From positions 195,357 to 259,356 of the forward strand of contig CAVSFZ010000026.1 of NCBI GenBank assembly GCA_963727235.1: DNA of 64,000 nucleotides. Direction: 5' to 3'. Position numbers and translations under genes: made by a program. This document shows positions 16,651 to 25,620 of the stretch, in pieces. The DNA is from CAVPTL01 sp963727235 (lineage in GTDB: Bacteria > Actinomycetota > Thermoleophilia > Gaiellales > JAICJC01). The number at the start of each line of letters is the position of its first letter. Position 1 is the first letter of the stretch. Under the pieces are notes generated by a model. It saw nothing but the letters and a program-made list of their open reading frames with translations. It was not told where the DNA came from and ran no database searches.

Positions 16651-17706
16651 GTGACCGATCTGGAGCAACTCGTCGCCACCGCCCACAGCTCGGAGCTGTT
16701 CTCGGCCCCGCACCTGGAAGCCGACAGCGGTCGTTTTCTGAGCGAGCACGCCGAGGTCGTGAAAGAGCTGGCGGAACGCGCCCGGCAGTCGGCGCGCCAG
16801 GTGTACTTCGTGGGCTCGGGCGGATCGTGGGCGTCGATGTACTCGGGGAAGTACCTGTTCGACCGGGTCACGTCGACTCCGGCCGACGTGGCGCTCTCGT
16901 ACGAGTTGATCTGGCGGGCGCCGCAGCGGCTCGATTCAGAGTCGATCGTGTTCTTGGCCTCCTACTCGGGCCGCACAGAGGACACCCTGGCCGCACTGCG
17001 GTTCGCCCGCAGCCGGGGGGCGCACACGGTCGCGCTGGTACGCGAAGCCGACTCTCCGATCGGCTCCGAAGCCGATACCACCATCGCCTACACCTCTCCC
17101 GGTCTGTACAGCCTGCCGCTGCTTGCCGTCACGTTGTTTGCGTGTGAATGGGGCAAGGCCGAGGGCAGCCCGTTGGCGGACGAGCTGCTGCGGGCCGTGC
17201 CGGCCCTGCCAGGCCAGATCGGCGAGGCCTTCCTGAGCCAGCGCGAGCGCGGACGTGAGCTGGCCGCAGAGCTGGCCGACTCGACCCTGCTGTATGCCAT
17301 CGGAGCAGGGCCGCTGCTGGGGCTGGCGTACAAGTTCGGGCTGACGGTGTTCATGGAGAACATGCGGATACACGGCTCGGTGATCGAATCGGCCGAGTTC
17401 CGCCACGGCCCGGCCGAGATGCTGGATCGCCGGAACGCCGATCTGGCGGTGCTGCTGGGCACCGACGAGTCGCGGGCAATGACGCTTCGCACGCTCGAGT
17501 TCGCCCGCGCAAACGGCGCCCGGGCGATCACCTTCGATGCCGCCGACTACCCCGGCGTCCATCCGCTGCTGACGCCGTTCGTGCTCAAGATCGCGTTGCA
17601 GTGGTTCATCGTCTACTCGACCTTCATGCGCGGCATCGACGACCTCGACGAGCGTGCGTACATGGGCCGGCAGGTGCTGGCCGAGGGCGGGGCGACATGG
17701 CCGTGA
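16651..17706 (+). CDS. SIS-domain sugar isomerase/deglycase, FrlB-like
   Basis: 351 residues with two SIS subdomains. The first has FVGSGGSWASMYSGKY (phosphosugar loop, near residue 54) and FLASYSGRTEDT (near 109). The second has AIGAGPLLGLAYK and ESAEFRHGPAE (near 248), where the Glu and His fit the catalytic residues of GlmS-like isomerases and fructosamine-6-phosphate deglycases. GTG 16651 has AAAGGG six bases before it. The next gene is a PfkB kinase resembling FrlD; FrlB plus FrlD is the two-step route that phosphorylates and then splits fructose-amino acid (Amadori) products. Alternatives are other aldose/ketose phosphate deglycases. Gene-level assignment is inferred, so no symbol is given. 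Confidence 0.85.
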   Translation: MTDLEQLVATAHSSELFSAPHLEADSGRFLSEHAEVVKELAERARQSARQVYFVGSGGSWASMYSGKYLFDRVTSTPADVALSYELIWRAPQRLDSESIVFLASYSGRTEDTLAALRFARSRGAHTVALVREADSPIGSEADTTIAYTSPGLYSLPLLAVTLFACEWGKAEGSPLADELLRAVPALPGQIGEAFLSQRERGRELAAELADSTLLYAIGAGPLLGLAYKFGLTVFMENMRIHGSVIESAEFRHGPAEMLDRRNADLAVLLGTDESRAMTLRTLEFARANGARAITFDAADYPGVHPLLTPFVLKIALQWFIVYSTFMRGIDDLDERAYMGRQVLAEGGATWP

Positions 17707-18491
17707 GCCTGGCCTGCATCGGCGACAATTGCATCGACCGCTACCTGGGGTCGCTGAACGTCGCCCAGGTCGGCGGGAATGCTGTCAACGTCGCCGTCGG
17801 ACTCGCTCGGTCAGGCCTGCCGACGGCGTACTTCGGCGCCGTCGGCGACGATCCTGACGGAGCCGCCGTGGTGGCCGCGCTGACGTCGGCAGGGGTGGAC
17901 GCCGGCGAGGTCGAGGTGCGCCTCGAGCCGACCGCCGTCACGCTGGTCGAGCTCCGCCCCAACGGCGACAGGGTGTTCGTGGAGGAGCATTTCGGCGCCA
18001 GCGGACAGTACCGGCCGTCGGCCGACGCACTGGCGAGGCTGGACTCGCGCACCTGGGTGCACGGCGTCGGCCTGGCAACACCGGCAGCCCTGCTCGAACT
18101 CGAGCAGGCCAACGTCTCATACGATTTCTCCGACAGCGCGGATCCGGCACTGATCGAGCTCTTGGCCCCGCGGCTCGACCTGGCCTTCATCTCCGCCGCC
18201 GGCGGCGACCGCGACACCGCGCTCGCCCACGCCGAAGCAGCCGTCGCGGCCGGGGCCAACGCGGCGGTCGTCACCCGCGGAGGCGAGGGATCGCTGGCCT
18301 TCAACGGCCGCCTGGTCGAGCGCCCGGCCGAGCCGGTGGCGGTGGTCGACACCCTGGGCGCCGGCGACGCGCTGATCGCCGCGGTGATCGCAGCCCACGT
18401 GCGCGGCGCCGACATGCAGACCGCGCTGGATCAGGGCGCCCGCGCCGCGGCACACACCTGCACCCACTACGGAGCCTGGGAGGCGGCATGA
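17697..18491 (+). CDS. PfkB family sugar kinase, FrlD (fructoselysine kinase)-like
   Basis: 264 residues, close to the roughly 260 of FrlD. ATG 17697 overlaps the SIS gene by 10 bases; a GTG six bases later is an alternative. The N-terminal CIGDNCIDRYLG and QVGGNAVNVAVGLARSG match the PfkB/FrlD style (Gly-Gly-Asn-Ala-Val-Asn substrate loop). The anion hole with catalytic Asp is DTLGAGDALIAAV (near residue 218), and VTRGGEGSLAF precedes it. It would phosphorylate the C6 hydroxyl of an imported sugar adduct with ATP in the cytoplasm, making the substrate of the upstream SIS protein. Confidence 0.88.
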   Translation: MAVSLACIGDNCIDRYLGSLNVAQVGGNAVNVAVGLARSGLPTAYFGAVGDDPDGAAVVAALTSAGVDAGEVEVRLEPTAVTLVELRPNGDRVFVEEHFGASGQYRPSADALARLDSRTWVHGVGLATPAALLELEQANVSYDFSDSADPALIELLAPRLDLAFISAAGGDRDTALAHAEAAVAAGANAAVVTRGGEGSLAFNGRLVERPAEPVAVVDTLGAGDALIAAVIAAHVRGADMQTALDQGARAAAHTCTHYGAWEAA

Positions 18492-19849
18492 CCACGACCA
18501 CCCGATCGCAAGAGCTGTTCGACCAAGCATCCCGTTACCTGCCCGGAGGAGTCGGCTCCGGCACCCGCTCGCCCCGTTCGGGCTGGCTGCCGCTGCCGGT
18601 GTTCGCCCGAGAGGGAACGGGCGCGTGGCTGGTCGATGAGGACGGAAACCGGTACATCGACTACGTGATGGGTCAGGGGCCGCTGATTCTGGGCCACCGG
18701 CCGCCTGCCGTGATCGAGGCCGTCACCACCACCCTGACGGAGCGGGGATCGCTGTTCTCGCTCGCCCACGACCTCGAGGGCGAGGCCGCCCGCACGGTGT
18801 GTGAGCGGCTGCCGTCGGTTGATCTGGTGCGGTTCTCGAGCTCAGGCACCGAAGCTGCCATGTACGCGCTGCGATTCGCGCGGGCCTTCACCGGCCGGCA
18901 GCTGATCGTGCGCTTCGAAGGCCACTACCACGGCTGGTCGGATGCCATTCACTGGTCGGCGCACCCCTCTCCCGAGAGCTGGGGCGAGCCCGAAGCGCCC
19001 TCGGTGCTGCCCGGATCGACCGGCATTCCCGACGTTGTCGGGCAAACCCTGCTGGTCGCCCCATGGAACGACACCGAGGCGCTGGAAGCGCTGTTCCAGC
19101 GGCACGGCGACCAGATCGCGGCGGTCATCACCGAACCGATCCTGGGCAACTGCGGAGCGATCATGCCGGCCCCGGGATACCTCGAACGGATGCGCGAGCT
19201 GACCACCCAGACCGGCAGCCTGCTGATCTTCGACGAGGTGCTGACCGGCTATCGCGTCGCCCGTGGCGGCGCCCAGGAGCTGCTCGGAATCGATCCCGAC
19301 CTGACCGTGCTGGCCAAAGCCCTGGGGGCCGGGTTCCCGGTGGCGGCCCTGGGCGGGCGCGCCGAGGTGATGGAGATGGCCTCTGACGGGCGCACCATGC
19401 ACGGAGGCACCTACAACTCCAACGCGCTGGTGTGTGCCGCGGTCATCGCCGCGGGTGAGCAGTCCGGGGCCGACGGCTTCTACGAGGGCCTCGACCGGCG
19501 TGGCTCACGGCTGGCCGACGGCCTGGTCGCGGCCGCGCATGAGGCAGGCCTCGAAGCCTGCACGAGCGGCGTCGGAGGGATGTTCCAGCTGTGGTTCTCG
19601 GCAGCACCGCCACGTGACTACCGCGAGGCCTACGCGATCGCCCAGGCCAGTCCGTTCTTCGCCCTGCACGTGAATCTGCGCGCCAACGGTATCCTGACCC
19701 AGCCCCCCCAGGAGGGATTGTTCCTGAGCTCCGGGGCGCACACCGACGATGACATCGATCGCACGCTCGAGGCCGCGGGAGACGCCATGCGGGCCGCAGC
19801 AGAGGCGCTTCGCCGCGGCGATGTCGGTCCCAAGGGAGGACTTCGATGA
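18488..19849 (+). CDS. Class III aminotransferase of the glutamate-1-semialdehyde aminomutase (HemL) group
   Basis: 453 residues, PLP fold type I. The cofactor lysine is in VLAKALGAGFPVAALGG (near residue 277), with FDEVLTGYRV (Asp, near 251) and SSGTEAAMYALRFARAFTG (near 117). HYHGWSD near 150 is typical of HemL-like proteins. Its ATG overlaps the kinase stop by four bases. A haem-biosynthesis role is unlikely, as the neighbours are sugar-adduct and transport genes. It more likely moves or removes the amino group of the amine released from, or attached to, the imported compound. Exact substrate unknown. Confidence 0.85.
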   Translation: MTTTTRSQELFDQASRYLPGGVGSGTRSPRSGWLPLPVFAREGTGAWLVDEDGNRYIDYVMGQGPLILGHRPPAVIEAVTTTLTERGSLFSLAHDLEGEAARTVCERLPSVDLVRFSSSGTEAAMYALRFARAFTGRQLIVRFEGHYHGWSDAIHWSAHPSPESWGEPEAPSVLPGSTGIPDVVGQTLLVAPWNDTEALEALFQRHGDQIAAVITEPILGNCGAIMPAPGYLERMRELTTQTGSLLIFDEVLTGYRVARGGAQELLGIDPDLTVLAKALGAGFPVAALGGRAEVMEMASDGRTMHGGTYNSNALVCAAVIAAGEQSGADGFYEGLDRRGSRLADGLVAAAHEAGLEACTSGVGGMFQLWFSAAPPRDYREAYAIAQASPFFALHVNLRANGILTQPPQEGLFLSSGAHTDDDIDRTLEAAGDAMRAAAEALRRGDVGPKGGLR

Positions 19850-21489
19850 GAGCAGCAGTGGTGGCGATTGCGTTCGGCGCAGCGGTGTTGGCCGCAACCG
19901 GGTGCGGCAGCAGCTCCAGCACCGGCTCGGGCGGCGATTCGGCGGCCGTGACCAATGGAGGCATCCTGAAAGCCGGGATCCCGAACAACCCCGACCACCT
20001 CGACCCGGCGCTGTCGTACACCAACGAGGGCTGGGAGATCCTGGAGGCCACCAACAACGGCCTGCTGACGTTCAAGAAGCTGGCCGGCGGCGAGGGCGCA
20101 AAGATCGTTCCCGACATCGCCACCGCGATGCCGACCGTCTCAGCCGACGGCAAGACCTACACCTTCCACATGCGCCCCAACGTGATGTTCTCGGCGCCCG
20201 TCAGCCGCGCGGTGGAGCCGTCTGACATCAAGTTCTCGATCGAGCGCCTGTTCCAGGTCGACTCCGGCGGCGTCGGGTTCTTCACCGGGATCGAAGGCGC
20301 CAACGCCTACGCCAAGTCGCGCAAAGGCGGCATCACCGGGATCGTGGCCGACGACGCCGCCCACACGATCACGTTCCACCTGACTCAGCCCGACGGCACC
20401 TTCCTCGACTACATGGCGACCCCGTTCGCTTTCGCCATGCCCAAGGGAACGCCCTACAAGGACATCTCCACCCTGCCGGAATGGCGGATCGCCACCGGCC
20501 CCTACCGGATCACCGGCTACACGCCCCGGCAGTCGATCACGATCAGGCGCAATCCCACCTTCAAATCGTGGACGAAGGACACCCCCAACGGGCATCTGGA
20601 CGGAATCGACGTGGCCATCGGCGTGACCCCCGATCAGTCGGTCAACGAGATCGCCCAGGGCAACCTCGACTGGTACTTCGAGTCGGTGCCGCCGGACCGG
20701 CTGACCGAGCTCAAGGCACGCTACCCCGACCAGGTGTTCCCGTTCGTCCGAAACAACACCACCTACTTCTTCATGAACGAGCGCAAGTACCCGTTCAACA
20801 AGCTGGCGGTGCGCCAGGCGGTCAACTACGCGATCGACCGAAACGCGCTGGTGAAGATCTACGGCGGCCAGGGCAGCCCCACCGAGAACATCCTCCCACC
20901 CGGGTTCGCACCCGCCTACAAGAAGCACAACCTGTATCCGCTGAACGTGGCCAAGGCCAAGCAGCTGATCCAGCAGGCCGGGGTGGCCGGCGCCCACGTG
21001 GTGGTGTGGGGCCACACCACGCCGCCGACGCCCAACGCTGTCCAGTACCTGGCCGGCGTGCTCAACTCGATCGGGCTGGTGGCCACCGTCAAGACGTTTG
21101 ACGAGTCGGTCTACTGGGACACGCTGGCGACCCAGAAGGGCGATCCTCAGATCGGGTTCCAGGACTGGAACCAGGACTACCCCGAAGGCCAGGACTGGAT
21201 CGACGTGATCCTCAACGGGGAGCACATCGTGGCCGTCGGCAACAACAACACGTCCAACACCAACGTCCCAGCCTACAACGCCATGATCGACCAGGCCAAA
21301 GCCATGCCGCTGGGCCCGGCCCGCGACGCGATGTGGGCCAAGCTCGACTACCTGTTCATGAAGAACGACGCCGGATGGGCGCCGTTCATGAACCGACAGT
21401 GGCCGAAGTTCGTGTCCAGCCGGCTGCACGGGCTGGTGTTCAACGGCACCTACTTCGAGCTGTTCCCCTCGATGTACCTCACGCAATGA
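19846..21489 (+). CDS. Family-5 ABC substrate-binding lipoprotein (DppA-like), first copy
   Basis: 547 residues. A short signal ends in the lipobox VLAATGC (Cys near residue 23) and a Ser/Gly-rich tether. Typical family-5 motifs are YTFHMRPNVMFSAPVSRAVEPSDI near residue 105 and VRQAVNYAIDRNALVKIYGGQG near 323. The ATG overlaps the aminotransferase stop (ATGA) and the end overlaps the next permease (ATGA). It is clearly paralogous to the binding protein at 23455-25104, which shares long stretches such as PNNPDHLDPAL-like and GWEILEATNNGLLTF. Family-5 proteins bind peptides and sugar or amino conjugates; here a glycated amino acid or peptide is proposed. Confidence 0.88.
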   Translation: MRAAVVAIAFGAAVLAATGCGSSSSTGSGGDSAAVTNGGILKAGIPNNPDHLDPALSYTNEGWEILEATNNGLLTFKKLAGGEGAKIVPDIATAMPTVSADGKTYTFHMRPNVMFSAPVSRAVEPSDIKFSIERLFQVDSGGVGFFTGIEGANAYAKSRKGGITGIVADDAAHTITFHLTQPDGTFLDYMATPFAFAMPKGTPYKDISTLPEWRIATGPYRITGYTPRQSITIRRNPTFKSWTKDTPNGHLDGIDVAIGVTPDQSVNEIAQGNLDWYFESVPPDRLTELKARYPDQVFPFVRNNTTYFFMNERKYPFNKLAVRQAVNYAIDRNALVKIYGGQGSPTENILPPGFAPAYKKHNLYPLNVAKAKQLIQQAGVAGAHVVVWGHTTPPTPNAVQYLAGVLNSIGLVATVKTFDESVYWDTLATQKGDPQIGFQDWNQDYPEGQDWIDVILNGEHIVAVGNNNTSNTNVPAYNAMIDQAKAMPLGPARDAMWAKLDYLFMKNDAGWAPFMNRQWPKFVSSRLHGLVFNGTYFELFPSMYLTQ

Positions 21490-22472
21490 TCGGAGAGCCC
21501 GCGGCGGCGGGGCAGGGCGGGTTCAACCTCGCCTGGCGCAGACTGCGCCGAAATCCCGCCGCCGTGGGTTCTGCGCTGGTGCTGTTTCTGATCCTGTTCA
21601 TGTGCTTCCCGGGCGCGCCGCTGTACGTCAAGTACGTGTGCCACCACGGGCCCGATCAGCAGAACATCCAGGGCTTCGTGCACGAGGGCGGGAAGAAGGT
21701 GCCGGTTGTGGCCGACGACGGCACCCCGATCGGCCCCGGGCTGCGCTCCTGCTACCTGCTGGGGGCCGATCCCAACGGCCGCGACCTGTTCATCCGGCTG
21801 CTGTACGGAGGCCGTATCTCGCTAATCGTGGGCGGCCTGTCGGCGCTGGTGTGCGTGGGGATCGCGCTGATTCTCGGGGTCGCCGCGGGCTACGCGGGTG
21901 GAGCCACCGACGGCGTGATCTCGCGGGGGCTCGATCTGATCTGGTCGTTCCCGGTGTACCTGCTGGCGGTGGCACTGGCGACGGCGTTTGCCGTGGGCGG
22001 CATCAACATCGGCCCCATGCACGTCTCCTCCAGCTCGCTGGCGATCCCGGTGGTGGTGATCGCGATCGTGTTCATCCCGTACGTGGCGAGACCGATCCGC
22101 GGGCAGGTGATGTCGCTGCGGCGGATGGAGTTCATCGACGCCTCCATTGCCAGCGGAGCCGGCAGCCTGCGGGTGATGGCGCGGGAGCTCTCGCCAAACA
22201 TCTACTCGATGCTCTTGGTGTTCCTGACCCTGATCGTGGCCAACAACATCCTCACCGAGGCGGCTCTCTCCTACCTCGGGGTGGGCGTGCCGATCCTCAC
22301 GCCCAGCTGGGGCAACATCATCCAGCAGGGCGCCCAGTCGATCGTGACCGCCCCGCAGCTGACGATCGCCCCCGGGGTCGCCATCCTGCTGACGGTGGTG
22401 GCGCTGAACGTGCTCGGGGATGCCCTGCGCGATGCGCTCGACCCGCACGCCCGCCTGAGGCTCAGGGGGTAG
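21486..22472 (+). CDS. DppC-type ABC permease with extended periplasmic loop
   Basis: 328 residues from ATG 21486 (ATGA overlap with the binding protein). Helix 1 is near residue 25. It is followed by an unusually long extracytoplasmic segment containing two cysteines (YVCHH and RSCYLLGADPNGRDLF), which could form a disulfide. The EAA loop FIDASIASGAGSLRVMARELSP is near residue 215. The C terminus LGDALRDALDPHARLRLRG is typical of DppC. Its partner is the DppB-type gene four bases downstream. Here the DppC-type gene precedes the DppB-type gene, the reverse of the order in the transporter at 8419-14318. Confidence 0.88.
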   Translation: MIGEPAAAGQGGFNLAWRRLRRNPAAVGSALVLFLILFMCFPGAPLYVKYVCHHGPDQQNIQGFVHEGGKKVPVVADDGTPIGPGLRSCYLLGADPNGRDLFIRLLYGGRISLIVGGLSALVCVGIALILGVAAGYAGGATDGVISRGLDLIWSFPVYLLAVALATAFAVGGINIGPMHVSSSSLAIPVVVIAIVFIPYVARPIRGQVMSLRRMEFIDASIASGAGSLRVMARELSPNIYSMLLVFLTLIVANNILTEAALSYLGVGVPILTPSWGNIIQQGAQSIVTAPQLTIAPGVAILLTVVALNVLGDALRDALDPHARLRLRG

Positions 22473-22475
22473 CGG

Positions 22476-23444
22476 GTGGCCCGAGCAATCCTCAGCCGGA
22501 TTCTGGGGCTGATTGCGGTGCTGTTTGCGATCTCGGTGCTGGTGTTTCTGATCTTCAACGTGATTCCCGGCGGCGATCCCGCGCTGCGGCTGGCGGGTCG
22601 CCACCCGACCCAGCAGAACATCAAGCAGATCCGCAAGGACTGGGGCTTCGATCAGCCGCTGTACGTGCAGTACGCCGACATGATGAGCCACCTGTTCGTC
22701 AAGCGCGACCTGATCTCATACCAGGATCAGACACCGGTGATCCCGTCGATCGAGCGAGGCATCCCGCGGACGCTTTCGCTGGCCATCGGATCGGCCATCC
22801 TGTGGCTGGTGTGCGGGGTCACCATCGGCGTGCTGTCGGGCCTCTACCAGGGGAGGTGGCTCGATCGATCGCTGACCGTGGTTGCGCTGGGCGGGGTCAG
22901 CATCCCCATCTTCTGGCTGGCGGCGGTGCTGCTCTACCTGCTCACGTTCAAGTGGCGGACAAACCCGCTGTTCAGCTGGATCCCGTCCGGCGGATACGTG
23001 CCGCTGACCCAGGATCCCGCGGGATGGGCGTCGCATCTGTTCCTGCCGTGGATCGTGCTGGCCGTGGTCTCGATCGGCTTCTACTCCCGAGTCGTGCGCA
23101 ACTCGCTGCTGGACACGCTGCATCAGGACTACATCCGCACGGCCCGCTCCAAGGGCCTCTCCGAATGGAGGGTGCTGACCCGCCACACCCTGCGCACCTG
23201 CCTGATCCCCGTGGTGACCCTGTTCGGGCTCGATTTCGGGGCGGCTGTCGGTGGCACGGTGATCCTGCTCGAGCCGATCTTCGGGCTGGAAGGGGTCGGC
23301 CAGTACGCCCAGGAATCGGTGACCCACCTCGATCTCCCGCCGCTGATGGCACTCACGCTCTACGGCGCATTCTTCGTCGTCATCTTCAACACCCTTGTGG
23401 ACGTGGCCTACCTGTGGCTCGATCCACGCAGCCGAACCTCGTAG
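22476..23444 (+). CDS. DppB-type ABC permease
   Basis: 322 residues from GTG 22476. Helix 1 is LGLIAVLFAISVLVFLIF, followed by the long periplasmic loop with WGFDQPLYVQYADMMSHLF. The EAA loop RTARSKGLSEWRVLTRHTLR is near residue 225, and the end is DVAYLWLDPRSRTS, a DppB hallmark. It lies between two paralogous binding proteins. No ATPase follows in the operon, so energy must come from ATPases encoded elsewhere; the pair at 8419-10466 is the nearest candidate. Confidence 0.88.
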   Translation: MARAILSRILGLIAVLFAISVLVFLIFNVIPGGDPALRLAGRHPTQQNIKQIRKDWGFDQPLYVQYADMMSHLFVKRDLISYQDQTPVIPSIERGIPRTLSLAIGSAILWLVCGVTIGVLSGLYQGRWLDRSLTVVALGGVSIPIFWLAAVLLYLLTFKWRTNPLFSWIPSGGYVPLTQDPAGWASHLFLPWIVLAVVSIGFYSRVVRNSLLDTLHQDYIRTARSKGLSEWRVLTRHTLRTCLIPVVTLFGLDFGAAVGGTVILLEPIFGLEGVGQYAQESVTHLDLPPLMALTLYGAFFVVIFNTLVDVAYLWLDPRSRTS

Positions 23445-23454
23445 GAGGCTCTTC

Positions 23455-25104
23455 ATGAAGAAGGTCATAGTCACGATCGCGGCCGTCCTGGCGGTACTCG
23501 CCGCCGCCGGTTGCGGAAGCTCCAGCAGCACCTCCACGTCCGTCACCGGCGGGACGCCGGTCAACGGCGGCACGCTCGAGGGCGGTATCCCCGACAACCC
23601 CGATCACCTCGATACGGGGCTCAGCTACGCCGTCGAGGGATGGGAGATCCTCGAGGCCACCAACAACGGCCTGCTGACGTTCAAGAAAGCGTCCGGCCCG
23701 TCGGGCTCCGAGGTGGTGCCCGACATGGCGACCGCGATGCCCACCGTTACCGACGGTGGCCGCACCTACACCTTCCACCTCAAGCCGGGCATCATGTTCT
23801 CGGCGCCGACCAGCCGAGCGGTCAAGCCGTCCGACTTCCAGTACTCGATCGAACGGCTGTTTCACATCGGCTCGCCGGGGGTCGGCTTCTATACCGCCAT
23901 TGTAGGGGCGGACGCCTACGCGGCTCACAAAGCCGCGCATATCAGCGGTATCACCGCCGACGACGCGACCAACACGATCAGCTTCCATCTGGTGCATCCG
24001 GACGGGGCGTTCCTGGACATCATGGCGATGCCGTTCGCGTTCGCGATGCCCGCCGGGACGCCGTACAAGGACATCTCCACCGACGCCGCCGCGCGGGTCG
24101 CCACCGGCCCGTACCGGATCTCGTCCTACACCCCGCACCAGCAGATCGTGCTGACCCGCAACCCGGCCTTCAAGCAGTGGTCGCCCAACGCCCCCGACGG
24201 CCACCTCAACCAGGTCAACATCACCATCGGCGTGACTCCCGAGCAGGCGGTCAACGAAACCGCCCAGGGTCAGCTGGACTGGTACATGGAGGCGGTGCCG
24301 GTCGACCGGCTGACCCAGCTCAAGGCCCAGTACCCCTCGCAGGTGCACCTGTACCCGCGAAACAACGTGACCTATTTCTCGATGAACGAGCGGAAGTACC
24401 CGTTCACCAAGCTGCAGGTGCGCCAGGCGGTCAACTACGGCGTCGACCGAGCAGCGTTGGTGAAGATCTTCGGCGGCCAGGGAACCCCCACCGAAACGGT
24501 GCTGCCGCCGCTGTTCGGAAACGCCTATCACGAGCCGAAGCTGTATCCCCACGACATCGCCAAGGCCCGCGCACTGGTGAAGCAGGCCGGTGCAGAGGGC
24601 GCGGCGGTCACGGTCTGGACAACCAACGCCGACCCGGCGCCCAAGGCATCGCAGTACCTGGCCAGCGTCTTGAACCAGATCGGGTTGAAGGCCACCACCG
24701 TGAAGACCGTTGACGACTCGGTGTACTGGGACACGCTTCTGACCCAGAGCGGCGATCCACAGATCGCCTTCAACCACTTCGATCAGGACTACCCCGAAGG
24801 CGAGGACTTCATCGACACGCTGCTGAACGGCGAGCACATCGTCAACGTGGGCAACAACGACGTCTCCAACACCGACGACCCGACCCTGAACGCAATGATC
24901 GACCAGACCAAGCAGATGCCGCTTGGCCAGGCCCGGAACGCCCAGTGGGCCAAGATCGACAACCTGTTCATGCAAAAGGACGCCGGGTGGGTGCCGATCC
25001 TGCACCTGCAGCAGCCGACGTTCACCTCGGCCCGCCTGCACGGCCTGGTGTTCACCGGCAGCTACTTCGAGCTGATCCCCAGCATGTGGGTCTCCCAGAG
25101 CTGA
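23455..25104 (+). CDS. Family-5 ABC substrate-binding lipoprotein (DppA-like), second copy
   Basis: 549 residues from ATG 23455, preceded by AGGAGG seven bases upstream, the strongest ribosome site in the operon. An in-frame extension to 23395 is a shadow of the permease gene. The lipobox is LAAAGC (Cys near residue 20). The protein parallels the copy at 19846-21489 along its whole length, indicating duplication around the permease pair. The two copies probably bind related ligands with different affinity. The TGA at 25102-25104 is followed at once by the palindromic repeat, which likely terminates the operon. Confidence 0.88.
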   Translation: MKKVIVTIAAVLAVLAAAGCGSSSSTSTSVTGGTPVNGGTLEGGIPDNPDHLDTGLSYAVEGWEILEATNNGLLTFKKASGPSGSEVVPDMATAMPTVTDGGRTYTFHLKPGIMFSAPTSRAVKPSDFQYSIERLFHIGSPGVGFYTAIVGADAYAAHKAAHISGITADDATNTISFHLVHPDGAFLDIMAMPFAFAMPAGTPYKDISTDAAARVATGPYRISSYTPHQQIVLTRNPAFKQWSPNAPDGHLNQVNITIGVTPEQAVNETAQGQLDWYMEAVPVDRLTQLKAQYPSQVHLYPRNNVTYFSMNERKYPFTKLQVRQAVNYGVDRAALVKIFGGQGTPTETVLPPLFGNAYHEPKLYPHDIAKARALVKQAGAEGAAVTVWTTNADPAPKASQYLASVLNQIGLKATTVKTVDDSVYWDTLLTQSGDPQIAFNHFDQDYPEGEDFIDTLLNGEHIVNVGNNDVSNTDDPTLNAMIDQTKQMPLGQARNAQWAKIDNLFMQKDAGWVPILHLQQPTFTSARLHGLVFTGSYFELIPSMWVSQS

Positions 25105-25109
25105 CCGCC

Positions 25110-25148
25110 GGTGGTGAATAACGGTGCCAGGCACCGTTATTCACCACC
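25110..25148. repeat. REP-like palindrome, copy 2 (arms with CG/CG variant)
   Basis: Perfect 19-bp inverted repeat (25110-25128 and 25130-25148) around one A: GGTGGTGAATAACGGTGCC and its complement. It is the same element as 8394-8426 and 45951-45983 but with CG/CG in place of AA/TT or TT/AA and an A centre. It lies five bases after the binding-protein stop and 100 bp before an IS1595-type remnant. Confidence 0.9.
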
Positions 25149-25248
25149 CCGGCCGGTATCCCCTCGGGGTAGTGATGCCCGCCTCTGGAACCGGAAAGCG
25201 GGACGGATATCCCTTGACGGAAGAACGCCTGCCGCATACCCTGCACAG

Positions 25249-25620
25249 ATGCTCGAGCGTGAGTTTCACGAGCGATTCCCCGACCACGAAGCGTGCCTCG
25301 AGTACCTGTGGCGGACGCGCCACGCCGCCGCCGACGGCGAGCACGCAGACTGCCCGGAATGCCACACCGTGCGGCGGTTCAAGCGCTACCACACCGCCCA
25401 GCGGCGGCAATCGTGGACGTGCACGGCCTGCGGGCACCACATCCAGCCCACGGCGGGCACGATCTTCCACAAGTCGTCGACGCCGCTCGACCGGTGGTTC
25501 ACCGCTGTCTACCTGATCACGGCCACCGGCGGCCAGATCTCCGCCAAACAGCTGGAACGCGAGCTGGGTGTGACCTACAAGACCGCGTGGCGCATGTCAG
25601 GACTGATCCGGGGCAGCCTG
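25249..25620 (+). pseudogene. IS1595-family transposase remnant (zinc-ribbon N-terminal part only)
   Basis: From ATG 25249 about 120 residues match the N-terminal domain of IS1595-type transposases: FPDHEACLEYLWRTRH, then a zinc ribbon with CPEC and CTACGHH, then TAGTIFHKSSTPLDRWFTAVYL and LERELGVTYKTAWRMSGLIR. The ISXO2-like catalytic DDE domain, normally about 150 residues more, is absent. After about 25620 the frame stays open to 25878 but reads as the antisense of a small minus-strand frame. The element is therefore truncated and inactive. No terminal inverted repeats were found. Confidence 0.75.

Noticed and set aside
18488..19849. Glutamate-1-semialdehyde aminomutase for haem synthesis (hemL)
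   Set aside because: Sequence is in the group, but it is embedded in a sugar-adduct and transport operon and no haem gene is near, so the symbol is not given.
23395..23454. Upstream start for the second binding protein
   Set aside because: It overlaps the permease end and would bury the signal peptide; ATG 23455 has an ideal ribosome site and lipobox spacing.
25111..25248. N-terminal extension of the IS1595 transposase starting inside the palindrome
   Set aside because: The first 46 residues read through the palindrome and non-coding sequence; homology begins at MLEREFHERF (25249).
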